From the NCBI GenBank assembly GCA_905235995.1, contig CAJONI010000020.1, positions 1 to 64,000 on the forward strand: a stretch of DNA of 64,000 bases, in the 5' to 3' direction. Shown here piece after piece: positions 9,135-16,787 of this stretch. Positions within the stretch are counted from its first letter, which is position 1. Each line of letters opens with the position of its first letter. This DNA comes from an uncultured Bacteroidales bacterium. GTDB taxonomy: Bacteria > Bacteroidota > Bacteroidia > Bacteroidales > UBA932. The notes beneath the pieces are model-generated. The model was not told the origin of the DNA, did no database searches, and saw nothing but the letters and a program-made list of their open reading frames with translations. The position numbers and the translations under genes were made by a program.

Positions 9135-10046
9135 CCTGAGCAACTTGGCCACTTCTTTCACTGTCGCCCCTCTGTTCCGAATCAGGCTATTGCCAAGACG
9201 TATCCTGTCTTGAATCGTCTGAGTCAGGACATTCTCCATCGTTTCATACTTTCTGGTGTAGCACAGGGTCCGGATCATAGTCTTGTAGATTCTGTAATCC
9301 TTGGCGTAGGTGTCTTCCCTTAGGTCATACTCACTGCCGGTATTGGCATCCAGGGCCGTGACCATCTTTTCATAAGATCCGTAATAGGAGATCGCAGAAT
9401 CGTAGTCGATGCAGTTATACATACGAACCGCATAGTCCGTGAACTGCTGCAGCTGCCGTTGCGTTAACCTTTCTGTAACCCGTTCTATTTCAGTATAATT
9501 CAGCCATCTGCCTTCTTTTTTTCGCGCTTTCACCGTGTAGAGGGCCTTACGGAGGACCCAGCAAGCCTTGTCTATTCGAAGTTTTTCAGAAAAAGGATGT
9601 TTTTCGGTAGCATAAGCCAGAAAGTTCCAGCGGTCTTCTTCCACTTTGTGCGCCAGACGCCCTTCAACAGGATTGTTGTAGACATAAGCTATGGCTGATC
9701 GTATCTTTTTGTGTGACAATTTGGGAGCACACCCGAAAGGGGTGTTGAACAATGGACCTGACAATGAGTAATGCCGGTTGTAAAGTTTTGTGAAGATGCT
9801 GGTATAATCCCTGACGAAAGCCCTGAATCTTTTCGGATCGCGAACCAGGACAATCAGGTGAATATGGTCAGGCATCATGCTGATACCCATGATCTTGATC
9901 CCATAGCGGCGGGACATGGCCGATATCACGGAGAACAGGATCAGGTAATCCTTTACGGAGTAAAAAATCAAATGGCCGTTTCGGGTATTCTGGTAGACGT
10001 GATGAACGGCATCAGCCCTGACAATCGGTTTTTTCCTTCCCTTCAT
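9129..10046 (-). CDS. REP-associated tyrosine transposase (Y1/HUH family)
   Basis: A 305-residue protein with an N-terminal Y1 transposase domain. The HUH metal motif is DHIHL (His61 and His63 from the ATG), and the likely nucleophilic tyrosine is in AYVYNNPVEG near residue 121-123. A C-terminal extension ends in a probable helix-turn-helix (NRGATVKEVAKLLRL). Such enzymes (RAYTs) nick single-stranded hairpin DNA and spread REP palindromes. Two copies of a hairpin-bearing 111-bp repeat flank it here. The track begins at TTG; the ATG at 10046 is chosen because a GGAGG lies eight bases upstream. No IS200-type ends directly abut the gene. Confidence 0.85.
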   Translation of the reverse strand: MKGRKKPIVRADAVHHVYQNTRNGHLIFYSVKDYLILFSVISAMSRRYGIKIMGISMMPDHIHLIVLVRDPKRFRAFVRDYTSIFTKLYNRHYSLSGPLFNTPFGCAPKLSHKKIRSAIAYVYNNPVEGRLAHKVEEDRWNFLAYATEKHPFSEKLRIDKACWVLRKALYTVKARKKEGRWLNYTEIERVTERLTQRQLQQFTDYAVRMYNCIDYDSAISYYGSYEKMVTALDANTGSEYDLREDTYAKDYRIYKTMIRTLCYTRKYETMENVLTQTIQDRIRLGNSLIRNRGATVKEVAKLLRL

Positions 10047-10174
10047 ATCGTTTGCCTCCAAAATGATTTGCCAGGAGCTACTTCTTGCAGCTACTGCAGT
10101 CCAAAGATCGTAATCGTATCCGCAAAATGCAAAACATATTCCAAAACTCCCGCCTCCCTCCTCCTAGTTTTTTT

Positions 10175-10285
10175 CGCTGCAATGTACGCATCGGTATATC
10201 AGGGTATTACAAGATGTCCTCCCCGCGTCCGGTAAGGGGAGGAGTTTACATAAACGGCTGTCGGTCAGGTGTGTATATTGCAGGG
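10175..10285 (+). repeat. 111-bp symmetric repeat, copy 3
   Basis: The most diverged copy; its right terminal repeat has two mismatches to the CGCTGCAATG consensus. It lies between the transposase gene and obg, 8 bases before the -33 element of obg. Confidence 0.88.
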
Positions 10286-10292
10286 TGGAAAG

Positions 10293-10324
10293 TTTGCAAA
10301 GGAGGAGCAGAAAGCTTAACTTTG
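10293..10324 (+). promoter_or_regulatory. Promoter for obg-lplA
   Basis: A -33 TTTG (10293-10296) and a -7 TAACTTTG (10317-10324) are separated by 20 bases, close to the Bacteroidetes consensus. The obg ATG follows 19 bases later. Confidence 0.7.
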
Positions 10325-10343
10325 CAACCAAAGCCATTAAGCC

Positions 10344-11351
10344 ATGAGTTTCGAGACAGGCACCAACTTCATAGACTACGTACGTATCTTCTGCAAGAGC
10401 GGTGACGGGGGCAACGGATCGATGCACCTGCACCGGGCCAAGTACGTGCCCAAGGGCGGACCGGACGGCGGCGACGGCGGTCGCGGCGGCCATATCATCC
10501 TTCGTGGCAACAAGCAGATGTGGACCTTGATCCATCTCAAGTACAAGAAACACATAAAGGCCGAGGACGGCGGCGCGGGCAGCGGCCAGCTCAAGCATGG
10601 CAAGCAAGGCGCCGACGTCGTGCTGCAGGTACCCCTGGGCACTGTGGCCCGCGACGGCGAGACCGGCGAAACGCTGTTCGAGGTGATGGAGGACGGAGAG
10701 GAGAAGATCCTCTGCCGTGGAGGCCGCGGAGGCCTGGGCAACGACGCCTTCAAGAGCGCGACCAACCAGACGCCGCGTTTCGCCCAGCCCGGCGAGCCGG
10801 GCGTTGAAGGCTGGTTCATCCTGGAACTCAAGGTGCTGGCCGACGTTGGCCTGGTGGGTTTCCCAAATGCCGGCAAGTCCACGCTGCTCAGCGTGGTCTC
10901 GGCTGCGAAGCCCAAGATCGCAAACTACCCCTTCACCACCCTCGAGCCTCAACTGGGCATAGTGACGTATCGCGACGAGCGTTCGTTCGTGATGGCCGAC
11001 ATTCCCGGCATCATAGAAGGCGCGCATGAGGGCAAGGGCTTGGGACTGAGATTCCTGCGTCATATCGAGCGCAACGCTATGCTCCTGTTCATGATTCCCG
11101 CCGACAGCCCAGACATCTCTTCCGAATACAAGGTGCTGCTGAAGGAACTCAAGCTCTACAACCCTGAACTGCTCGACAAGGACAGGGTGCTCGCCATCAC
11201 CAAGACCGACATGCTCGACGAGGAGCTCCGCAGGGAAGTGAAGCGCCACCTGCCCCGCAAGATACCCAGCTGTTTCATCAGCTCCGTGACGGGGGAGGGG
11301 ATCACCGAACTCAAGGACCTGCTCTGGGAGCGGCTCAACACTGAAATCTGA
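10344..11351 (+). CDS. obg: Obg GTPase (ribosome assembly)
   Basis: A 335-residue GTPase needed for 50S maturation and stress control. The glycine-rich Obg fold spans about residues 1-158 (for example [12 protein letters not shown]). The G domain has G1 GFPNAGKST and G3 [16 protein letters not shown]. No OCT domain follows, as in many Bacteroidetes. The stop codon overlaps the lplA start (TGATG), so the two genes are translationally coupled. Confidence 0.95.
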   Translation: MSFETGTNFIDYVRIFCKSGDGGNGSMHLHRAKYVPKGGPDGGDGGRGGHIILRGNKQMWTLIHLKYKKHIKAEDGGAGSGQLKHGKQGADVVLQVPLGTVARDGETGETLFEVMEDGEEKILCRGGRGGLGNDAFKSATNQTPRFAQPGEPGVEGWFILELKVLADVGLVGFPNAGKSTLLSVVSAAKPKIANYPFTTLEPQLGIVTYRDERSFVMADIPGIIEGAHEGKGLGLRFLRHIERNAMLLFMIPADSPDISSEYKVLLKELKLYNPELLDKDRVLAITKTDMLDEELRREVKRHLPRKIPSCFISSVTGEGITELKDLLWERLNTEI

Positions 11352-12319
11352 TGTTTCTGCTCACGGATCCCTGTACCGACCCGGCCTGGAACCTGGCCGC
11401 AGAGGAGTATCTGCTCACAGGCCGCAACGAGCCTTTCGTGCGCCTTTGGCGGAACTCTGACAGCGTGATCATCGGCCGCAACCAGAATGCCTGGGCGGAG
11501 ATCGACGCCGGCTACGTGGAGCGCGAGGGCATTCCACTGATACGCCGGCTCACCGGAGGCGGTGCGGTGTTCCACGACCTGGGCAACGTGAACTATTCTT
11601 TTTTCGATCTTAATGGCATACGTTTTACCGAAGTGATGGCGGCTGCCCTGAAGGAGCTGGGCCTCGACGTACGGAGCGAGGGCCGCAACGACCTGACTCT
11701 CGAAGGAATGAAGATTTCCGGAACCGCCGCGTGCGAGAGAGGGGGCAGACGGCTGGAGCACGGCACCCTGCTCTTCGACGCATCGCTCGACCGGCTGGCC
11801 GCCGCACTCAGGCCTCGTCCCGAAAAGTTTGAAGGCAAGGGTGTGCGCTCCGTGCGTAAGCGGGTCGCCAATCTGGCGGAGCATCTGCCTGCGGGCATGA
11901 GCGTGGAAGGGTTCATGACCTTCCTTGCAGGATACCTCGCCGATGCGCTCGACTGCGAAGCTTATGAGCTGACGGGAGAAGACCGTGCCGCCATCGAGGA
12001 GATCAAGTCGCAACGCTATGGCCTCAGGCAGTGGAATTTCGGGGCTTCTCCCGCGTGCAGTTTCCAAAAAGTGCGGAAGTTCCCCGCCGGACTGGTCGAG
12101 GCGCATTTCGAAGTGGAGAAGGGCTGCATACGCAAGCTGCAGGTTTTCGGCGACTACTTCTTCAACAGGCCTACGGCAGAGTTCTGCGCCCTGCTCGAGG
12201 GCTGCCCTTACGCACATGAAGAAATCGCCGACCGTATGGAAAACATAGCGGTCGGCGAATATTTCCTGGGAATCACTCCCGAAGAGATGGTTTCTCTGCT
12301 TTACTCGTCGCGGAGCTGA
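11351..12319 (+). CDS. lplA: Lipoate-protein ligase
   Basis: A 322-residue lipoyl/biotin-ligase-fold enzyme that activates free lipoate with ATP and attaches it to E2 or GcvH proteins. The diagnostic segment RRLTGGGAVFHDLGNVNYSF is near residues 62-81, and a C-terminal accessory domain follows. It overlaps obg by one base at its start and overlaps rpsU by 19 bases tail to tail at its end. It implies scavenging of external or recycled lipoate. Confidence 0.92.
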   Translation: MFLLTDPCTDPAWNLAAEEYLLTGRNEPFVRLWRNSDSVIIGRNQNAWAEIDAGYVEREGIPLIRRLTGGGAVFHDLGNVNYSFFDLNGIRFTEVMAAALKELGLDVRSEGRNDLTLEGMKISGTAACERGGRRLEHGTLLFDASLDRLAAALRPRPEKFEGKGVRSVRKRVANLAEHLPAGMSVEGFMTFLAGYLADALDCEAYELTGEDRAAIEEIKSQRYGLRQWNFGASPACSFQKVRKFPAGLVEAHFEVEKGCIRKLQVFGDYFFNRPTAEFCALLEGCPYAHEEIADRMENIAVGEYFLGITPEEMVSLLYSSRS

Positions 12320-12492
12320 AGCTTCTGCACGTAGATGGCCTTGTTCATCATGTCGCGCTTCTTCACGGACGGCTTCTCGAAAGTCTTGCGGCTGCGGAGC
12401 TCACGGATGATGCCCGTCTTCTCGAATTTACGCTTGAATTTTTTCAGCGCACGCTCGATGTTCTCACCTTCTTTGACCTGTACGATAATCAT
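12301..12492 (-). CDS. rpsU: 30S ribosomal protein bS21
   Basis: A 63-residue, strongly basic ribosomal protein (IIVQVKEGENIERALKKFKRKFEKTG). The track start is 33 bases too far upstream; the ATG at 12492 is preceded at eight bases by AAGGAGGT, an almost perfect Shine-Dalgarno sequence. In Bacteroidetes bS21 helps cover the 3' end of 16S rRNA on the ribosome, so a strong SD on its own gene fits autoregulation. The gene is divergent from xer. Confidence 0.95.
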   Translation of the reverse strand: MIIVQVKEGENIERALKKFKRKFEKTGIIRELRSRKTFEKPSVKKRDMMNKAIYVQKLQLRDE

Positions 12493-12500
12493 TTGCTTAC

Positions 12501-12530
12501 ACCTCCTTTTTCTTAGGGAGTGCAAAGGTA
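12501..12530 (-). promoter_or_regulatory. rpsU promoter and strong Shine-Dalgarno
   Basis: A TACCTTTG box (12523-12530) precedes a short leader that contains AAGGAGGT (12501-12508), eight bases from the rpsU ATG. The -7 box lies head to head with the xer promoter 12 bases away. Confidence 0.75.
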
Positions 12531-12542
12531 GATAAATTTTTG

Positions 12543-12550
12543 TAAATTTG
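12543..12550 (+). promoter_or_regulatory. -7 promoter box for xer-hpf
   Basis: TAAATTTG ends four bases before the GTG start of the recombinase gene, so the mRNA is expected to be leaderless. Confidence 0.6.
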
Positions 12551-12554
12551 TCAA

Positions 12555-13475
12555 GTGTTGAAGGAAAATTTCATCGCCTACCTCCAGGCGGAGCGACGCT
12601 TCTCCCCGCGAACCGTGGCGCTTTACCGGGAAGCCGTGTCAGAATATCTCGCCTTTTTCGAGGCTGAAGAGCCCTCGGCGGACATTCTCATGCCCCGGCA
12701 CGTACGCAGCTACCTGGCCTGGGGGCTTGACCAGGGACGTTCCGCCCGTACCATGAACCTGAAGCTCTCCGCATTGAGCACCTGGTGCAACTGGCTCCTG
12801 CGGCAGGGCATACTGAAGGGCAATCCCGTGTCCAAGGTGCCGCGCCCGAAGCAGGAAAAGCGCCTGCCGGAATTCTATACCGAGAAAGCGATCTCCGGGT
12901 ACTTCGACCGGAGCCTGCAGCAGGTGGAGGAGCATCCCGACGACTTCTCCCTGCTGCGCGACCGCATGATCCTGCTCGTGCTCTACTCCACGGGCATGCG
13001 CCGTGCCGAGCTCTGCCGCCTGAAACACACCGACTTCGACGCGGGCAGAAGCCTTTTCAGGGTGCTGGGCAAAGGCGACAAGCAGCGCGAAATCCCTGTC
13101 CCGGCTTTGATATGTCAGGAGATTTCGTTATATTTGGGAAAAATGCGGGAGGCATGGCCCGTGAACCCGGAAGGATGGTTTTTCCTTACCGACAAAGGTG
13201 CGCCTCTATATCTGGGGTTCGTGGACAATGTTGTCAGGCGGGAGCTCTCCGGAGAGGAGGGATTCACCGGCAGGAAGTCGCCCCACGTACTGAGGCACTC
13301 GCTGGCGACGCACCTTCTCAACAGGGGCGCCGACCTGAACAGCATCAAGGAGATACTGGGACACTCCTCGCTTGCCGCTACGCAGGTTTATACGCACAAC
13401 TCTTTCGAACAATTGAAAAAGACATATCTAACCGCTCATCCCAGAGCAAAAAACGGAGGTAAACATGGAAATTAA
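12555..13475 (+). CDS. xerC: Tyrosine recombinase XerC/XerD
   Basis: A 306-residue site-specific recombinase with an N-terminal SAM-like DNA-binding domain (residues 1-85) and a catalytic domain holding the full R-K-H-R-H-Y set: TGMRRAELC, KGDKQREIP, HVLRHSLATHLL, LGHSSLAATQVYTH. The position between rpsU and hpf is the conserved Bacteroidales location of the chromosomal dimer resolution recombinase, not of a mobile integrase. The start is GTG (12555); TTG at 12558 is the alternative. XerC versus XerD cannot be decided. Confidence 0.92.
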   Translation: MLKENFIAYLQAERRFSPRTVALYREAVSEYLAFFEAEEPSADILMPRHVRSYLAWGLDQGRSARTMNLKLSALSTWCNWLLRQGILKGNPVSKVPRPKQEKRLPEFYTEKAISGYFDRSLQQVEEHPDDFSLLRDRMILLVLYSTGMRRAELCRLKHTDFDAGRSLFRVLGKGDKQREIPVPALICQEISLYLGKMREAWPVNPEGWFFLTDKGAPLYLGFVDNVVRRELSGEEGFTGRKSPHVLRHSLATHLLNRGADLNSIKEILGHSSLAATQVYTHNSFEQLKKTYLTAHPRAKNGGKHGN

Positions 13476-13755
13476 AGTTCAGTCCATCAAGTTCGACGCT
13501 GACCAGAAACTTCTTGACTACATCGACAAGAAGTTCAGCAAGATCGAGAAATTCTACGAAGACATCGTGCGGACGGAGGTCGTTCTCTCCCTGCTGGCCG
13601 ATCCTGAGAACAAGAACGTCAAGGCCCACGTGTTCATTCCGGGCAATGAACTGGTCGTGGAGCGCAACAATGAGACCTTCGAAGGCGCCGTGAACGATTG
13701 CGTCGCCACTCTGAAGGACTTGCTCGTCTCCGAAAAGGAGAGAAGGTACAAATAG
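13465..13755 (+). CDS. hpf: Ribosome hibernation promoting factor, short form
   Basis: A 96-residue HPF/YfiA-type protein (MEIKVQSIKFDADQKLLDYI) that binds the 30S decoding centre in stationary phase. It lacks the C-terminal dimerisation domain of long HPF. The ATG overlaps the end of xer by 11 bp with a GGAGG five bases upstream, so the two genes share a transcript ending at the following terminator. Confidence 0.92.
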   Translation: MEIKVQSIKFDADQKLLDYIDKKFSKIEKFYEDIVRTEVVLSLLADPENKNVKAHVFIPGNELVVERNNETFEGAVNDCVATLKDLLVSEKERRYK

Positions 13756-13787
13756 AAAAATCCCCGGCCAGGCCGGGGATTTTTTTA
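13755..13787. terminator. Bidirectional intrinsic terminator between hpf and hpt-adk
   Basis: The stem TCCCCGGCC/GGCCGGGGA is flanked by an A-run on the left and a T-run on the right, so it has a U-tract in both directions. It serves the convergent hpf and hpt-adk transcripts. The T-run overlaps the stop codon of the fusion gene. Confidence 0.9.
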
Positions 13788-14915
13788 CAGGTAATTGTCT
13801 GTCAGTGCGCAGAGTTTGGAGAATACCTCGTCGATGGTTCCGGTGCCGTCGATCTCGCGGTAGACTCCTTTCCCCTTATAGAAGGCAACCACGGGTTCGG
13901 TCTTGGCATGGTAGGTGTCGATGCGGTTCTGGATGACCTCGGGCTTGGTGTCGTCGGGACGGTTCTCGATCTCGGCGCGGTGCCTGATACGCTCGAACAC
14001 GGTCTTGTCGGGAATCGCAAGCGAAAGCACTGCGTCCACCTTTCCGCCGCAACCAGCCAGGATGCGGTCGAGGTGTTCGGCCTGGGCTGCGGTGCGAGGG
14101 AAGCCGTCGAAGAGGAAGCCCTTCACATCGGGGTTGGCTTCAATCTCGGAGGCTATCATGCCTTCCACCACTTCGTCCGGGACTAGCATCCCCTTTTCAA
14201 TGAGCGACTTGGCCTGCATGCCTAGTTCCGTACCGGCGGCCATCTCGCGGCGCAGCAGGTCGCCCGTGGATACGTGCTTCAGCCCGAAACGCTCCACCAG
14301 TCTTGCCGCCTGGGTTCCCTTGCCGGCGCCCGGAGGGCCGAAGATGAGGAAATACTTGCGTGTGTCGGGCTTGGCTGTATCGAGAATGTAGATGTCCTTG
14401 TAGTTGCGGCCCAGCTGGTCGTAGTCGAGGCCGAAGCCCACGATGAAGCGGTTTTCGATCTCCATTGCCACGTAGTCGAGCTTCAGGTCCTTCTTGTAGA
14501 CTTCGGGCTTGAGGAGCAGGGTGCATATCTTCACGTCGGCTGCGCCGGCCTCGCGCAGGATCTCGGAAAGGTCGGTGATGGTCTTGCCGGTGTCGACGAT
14601 GTCTTCCACCACGATGACCGTGCGGCCCTTGATGGCCGTGGTCAGGCCCAGTATCCTGCGGGTCACGCCCATCGAGAGGGTGCCCTCGTAGGAGGAGAGG
14701 CGCACGCTCGAGAGCTCGCAGGGGAAGTTGAAGCGTTTCATGAGCTCGCCAGTGAAGACGATCGAGCCGTTTAGCACACAGAGTACGATGGGGATGCCAT
14801 CGAAGTCCTTGAAATCCTGATTGATGCGTTCGGCAACGGCGTCGATTGCGCTCTCAATCTTCTCATAGCTGATGTAGGGGACGAAATACTTGTCCTTGAG
14901 TAAAATCTTTTCCAT
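13785..14915 (-). CDS. Hypoxanthine phosphoribosyltransferase-adenylate kinase fusion
   Basis: A 376-residue two-domain enzyme. Residues 1-180 are a type I phosphoribosyltransferase with the PRPP loop VIVVEDIVDTGKT; this half would make IMP/GMP from hypoxanthine/guanine. Residues 187-376 are a short adenylate kinase with P-loop FGPPGAGKGTQ and FDGFPRT, and no zinc-binding LID. The linker (DTAKPDTRKYFLIFG) shows no stop or frame break. In many Bacteroidales hpt, adk and obg are separate neighbouring genes; here the first two are one polypeptide, away from obg. No other adk is in the window. Confidence 0.92.
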   Translation of the reverse strand: MEKILLKDKYFVPYISYEKIESAIDAVAERINQDFKDFDGIPIVLCVLNGSIVFTGELMKRFNFPCELSSVRLSSYEGTLSMGVTRRILGLTTAIKGRTVIVVEDIVDTGKTITDLSEILREAGAADVKICTLLLKPEVYKKDLKLDYVAMEIENRFIVGFGLDYDQLGRNYKDIYILDTAKPDTRKYFLIFGPPGAGKGTQAARLVERFGLKHVSTGDLLRREMAAGTELGMQAKSLIEKGMLVPDEVVEGMIASEIEANPDVKGFLFDGFPRTAAQAEHLDRILAGCGGKVDAVLSLAIPDKTVFERIRHRAEIENRPDDTKPEVIQNRIDTYHAKTEPVVAFYKGKGVYREIDGTGTIDEVFSKLCALTDNYL

Positions 14916-14951
14916 CGTCAGAAAAACGTTTCAATTTGCGAAATTACGCAT

Positions 14952-14959
14952 TATCTTTG
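14952..14959 (+). promoter_or_regulatory. -7 promoter box for the HHH outer-membrane protein gene
   Basis: TATCTTTG lies 61 bases before the ATG at 15021 and 10 bases before the upstream in-frame GTG at 14970. Confidence 0.55.
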
Positions 14960-15020
14960 TCTTTCGGGAGTGCGGCGAGCACTTCTTTTTGACATTTTAT
15001 CAACTTTAACGCAGAGAGAC

Positions 15021-16787
15021 ATGTGCAGAGCGATCGGGGGGACGGTATCTCTCTCCCTCCTTGTTTTCCTTTCAATGGCGCCCCTGAAGGCGCAGGACCT
15101 TCCCGCTTCGCTGGTTTCCCTCCTCGAACAGCGCGAGGAGCAGGCCGGAGACGCCGAATCGTGGGTACAGTATTACGAGCGGCTCATGCAGCATCCGCTC
15201 AACCTCAATGCGGCCTCCCGCCGTCAGCTGGAAGAGACGGGGCTGCTTTCCCTCTTCCAGGTGGAGAGCGTGCTCGCCTGGAGGGAGCGCTACGGGGCGA
15301 TACGCTCCGCCACGGAGCTGTCGTTCGTGGAGGGGTTCTCGGCTGAAACCGTGGCGGAACTCCGCCCGTTCTTCAGTTTCGGCGAGCCCTCCTCCGGGAA
15401 GGGCGCCAGCCAGACCTATTCAGCCCGCTTCAAGAAGAAATGGAAGCAGGCGGGTTTTTCCATAAGTTCCAAGGGAATCTATGAAAGCGAAGCCTTTTCG
15501 GCAGCTGCTGTGATTGACAACGACCCGTTGGAGCGTTTCCCCGATTTCGTTTCGGTGTCGACCCGCTACAAGGGATTCTATGCGGGCGACTTCACGGCCA
15601 GGTTCGGGCAGGGGCTGGTGCTTTGGAAAGCATTCAGCCTTACGGCATTCGGTACTCCATCCTCCCTTGCCCGAAGGGGAAACGGCCTTCAGGTCCGGCA
15701 CTCCTCATCCGAAACGGGCTATTTCCGCGGTGCGGGGTGGTCGGGTGAGTTCGGGCGCTTCTCCGCCTCGGCCTTCGTTTCGCGCACTCCGGTCGACGCC
15801 AGGGTGGTGGACGGGAAATACACTTCGATAGCCACCGACGGCCTCCACGCCACCGAGGCGGAGCGGGCCAAACGCCACGCGATGCATGAATACGTGGCCG
15901 GGGCCAATCTCGGCTACGAAGCGGGACGCTGGCGTTTCGGCCTGACAGCCGCCGCCTATACCTACGACAAGCACAACGGACGCCGGGTGCAGGATTACAA
16001 CCGCTACCAGCAGTACGACGGACCCTGGGGCAACCTGAGCGTGGACTTCCAGGGCTCGCTGGGCAGCCTGCGCCTGTTCGGGGAGGCGGCCGTCGACGCC
16101 CACTTCGCCCCTGCGGTGCTGGCCGGCGCAATCTGGAGCCCTTCGTATTCCTTCGAGACCAGCCTGCAGCTGCGCTGCTATTCCCCGTCCTACATCGCCA
16201 CCCATGCCGGGGCGTGGTCGACGCTCAGCAGCGTGTCCAACCAGATAGGCGCGACCTATGCCGCCCAGGCGATCCTGGGCGCCTGGACCCTTAGGCTCAA
16301 CGCCGACATCGCCTGGTATCCCTGGAAACGATATCGTAAAGAAGCGGGAGGCTGGGGCTTCAAGGCTCGGATTCAGGCCGTAAGGACTTTTTCCGGAGGT
16401 GCTGAAGGGGAGGTGCAGCTCGTATGGAGCGGCCGCCCGAAGGCCAAGGTCCGCATCTCGCTGCCGTTCGGGGAAGCATGGCAGTGCGGCATCCGTGCCG
16501 AGGCCAATACCGGCGGAGTGGCAGGCTATGCCGAAGTGCGCTGGAAGCCCTCCCGCCGCTGGGACTTGTCGGCACGGGCCACGCTCTGGTCGGCTAAGGA
16601 CTGGGATTCGCGCATCTGCTTCTACGAGCGTGGGGTGCCGGAAAGTTTCCTGGTGGAGAACTACTACGGAAAAGGCATCGGGGCATACCTCGTTGTGAAG
16701 TATGCCCCGACGCGGAATGTCGAGCTCTGGGCCAAGGTCCAGCAAGGCTATTGTGCCTATTTCGTGCGGATCTTCATTCCCGGATAG
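15021..16787 (+). CDS. Helix-hairpin-helix protein with predicted outer-membrane beta-barrel
   Basis: A 588-residue secreted protein. A signal peptide (TVSLSLLVFLSMAPLKAQ) is followed by ComEA-like helix-hairpin-helix repeats at about residues 50-115 (HPLNLNAASRRQLEETGLLS, then a second repeat), and a long part rich in alternating aromatic residues that looks like beta-strands of a barrel. Comparable ComEA-type/barrel proteins occur in Bacteroidales; a role in DNA binding at the outer membrane is plausible but unproven. The ATG at 15021 is preferred to the track's GTG (14970) because it starts the signal peptide. Its last 31 bp overlap mltD, tail to tail. Confidence 0.7.
   Translation: MCRAIGGTVSLSLLVFLSMAPLKAQDLPASLVSLLEQREEQAGDAESWVQYYERLMQHPLNLNAASRRQLEETGLLSLFQVESVLAWRERYGAIRSATELSFVEGFSAETVAELRPFFSFGEPSSGKGASQTYSARFKKKWKQAGFSISSKGIYESEAFSAAAVIDNDPLERFPDFVSVSTRYKGFYAGDFTARFGQGLVLWKAFSLTAFGTPSSLARRGNGLQVRHSSSETGYFRGAGWSGEFGRFSASAFVSRTPVDARVVDGKYTSIATDGLHATEAERAKRHAMHEYVAGANLGYEAGRWRFGLTAAAYTYDKHNGRRVQDYNRYQQYDGPWGNLSVDFQGSLGSLRLFGEAAVDAHFAPAVLAGAIWSPSYSFETSLQLRCYSPSYIATHAGAWSTLSSVSNQIGATYAAQAILGAWTLRLNADIAWYPWKRYRKEAGGWGFKARIQAVRTFSGGAEGEVQLVWSGRPKAKVRISLPFGEAWQCGIRAEANTGGVAGYAEVRWKPSRRWDLSARATLWSAKDWDSRICFYERGVPESFLVENYYGKGIGAYLVVKYAPTRNVELWAKVQQGYCAYFVRIFIPG

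Noticed and set aside
12555-13475. Tyrosine recombinase as integrase of a mobile island
   Set aside because: Its place between rpsU and hpf is the conserved location of the housekeeping Xer gene, and no attachment-site repeats or cargo are present.
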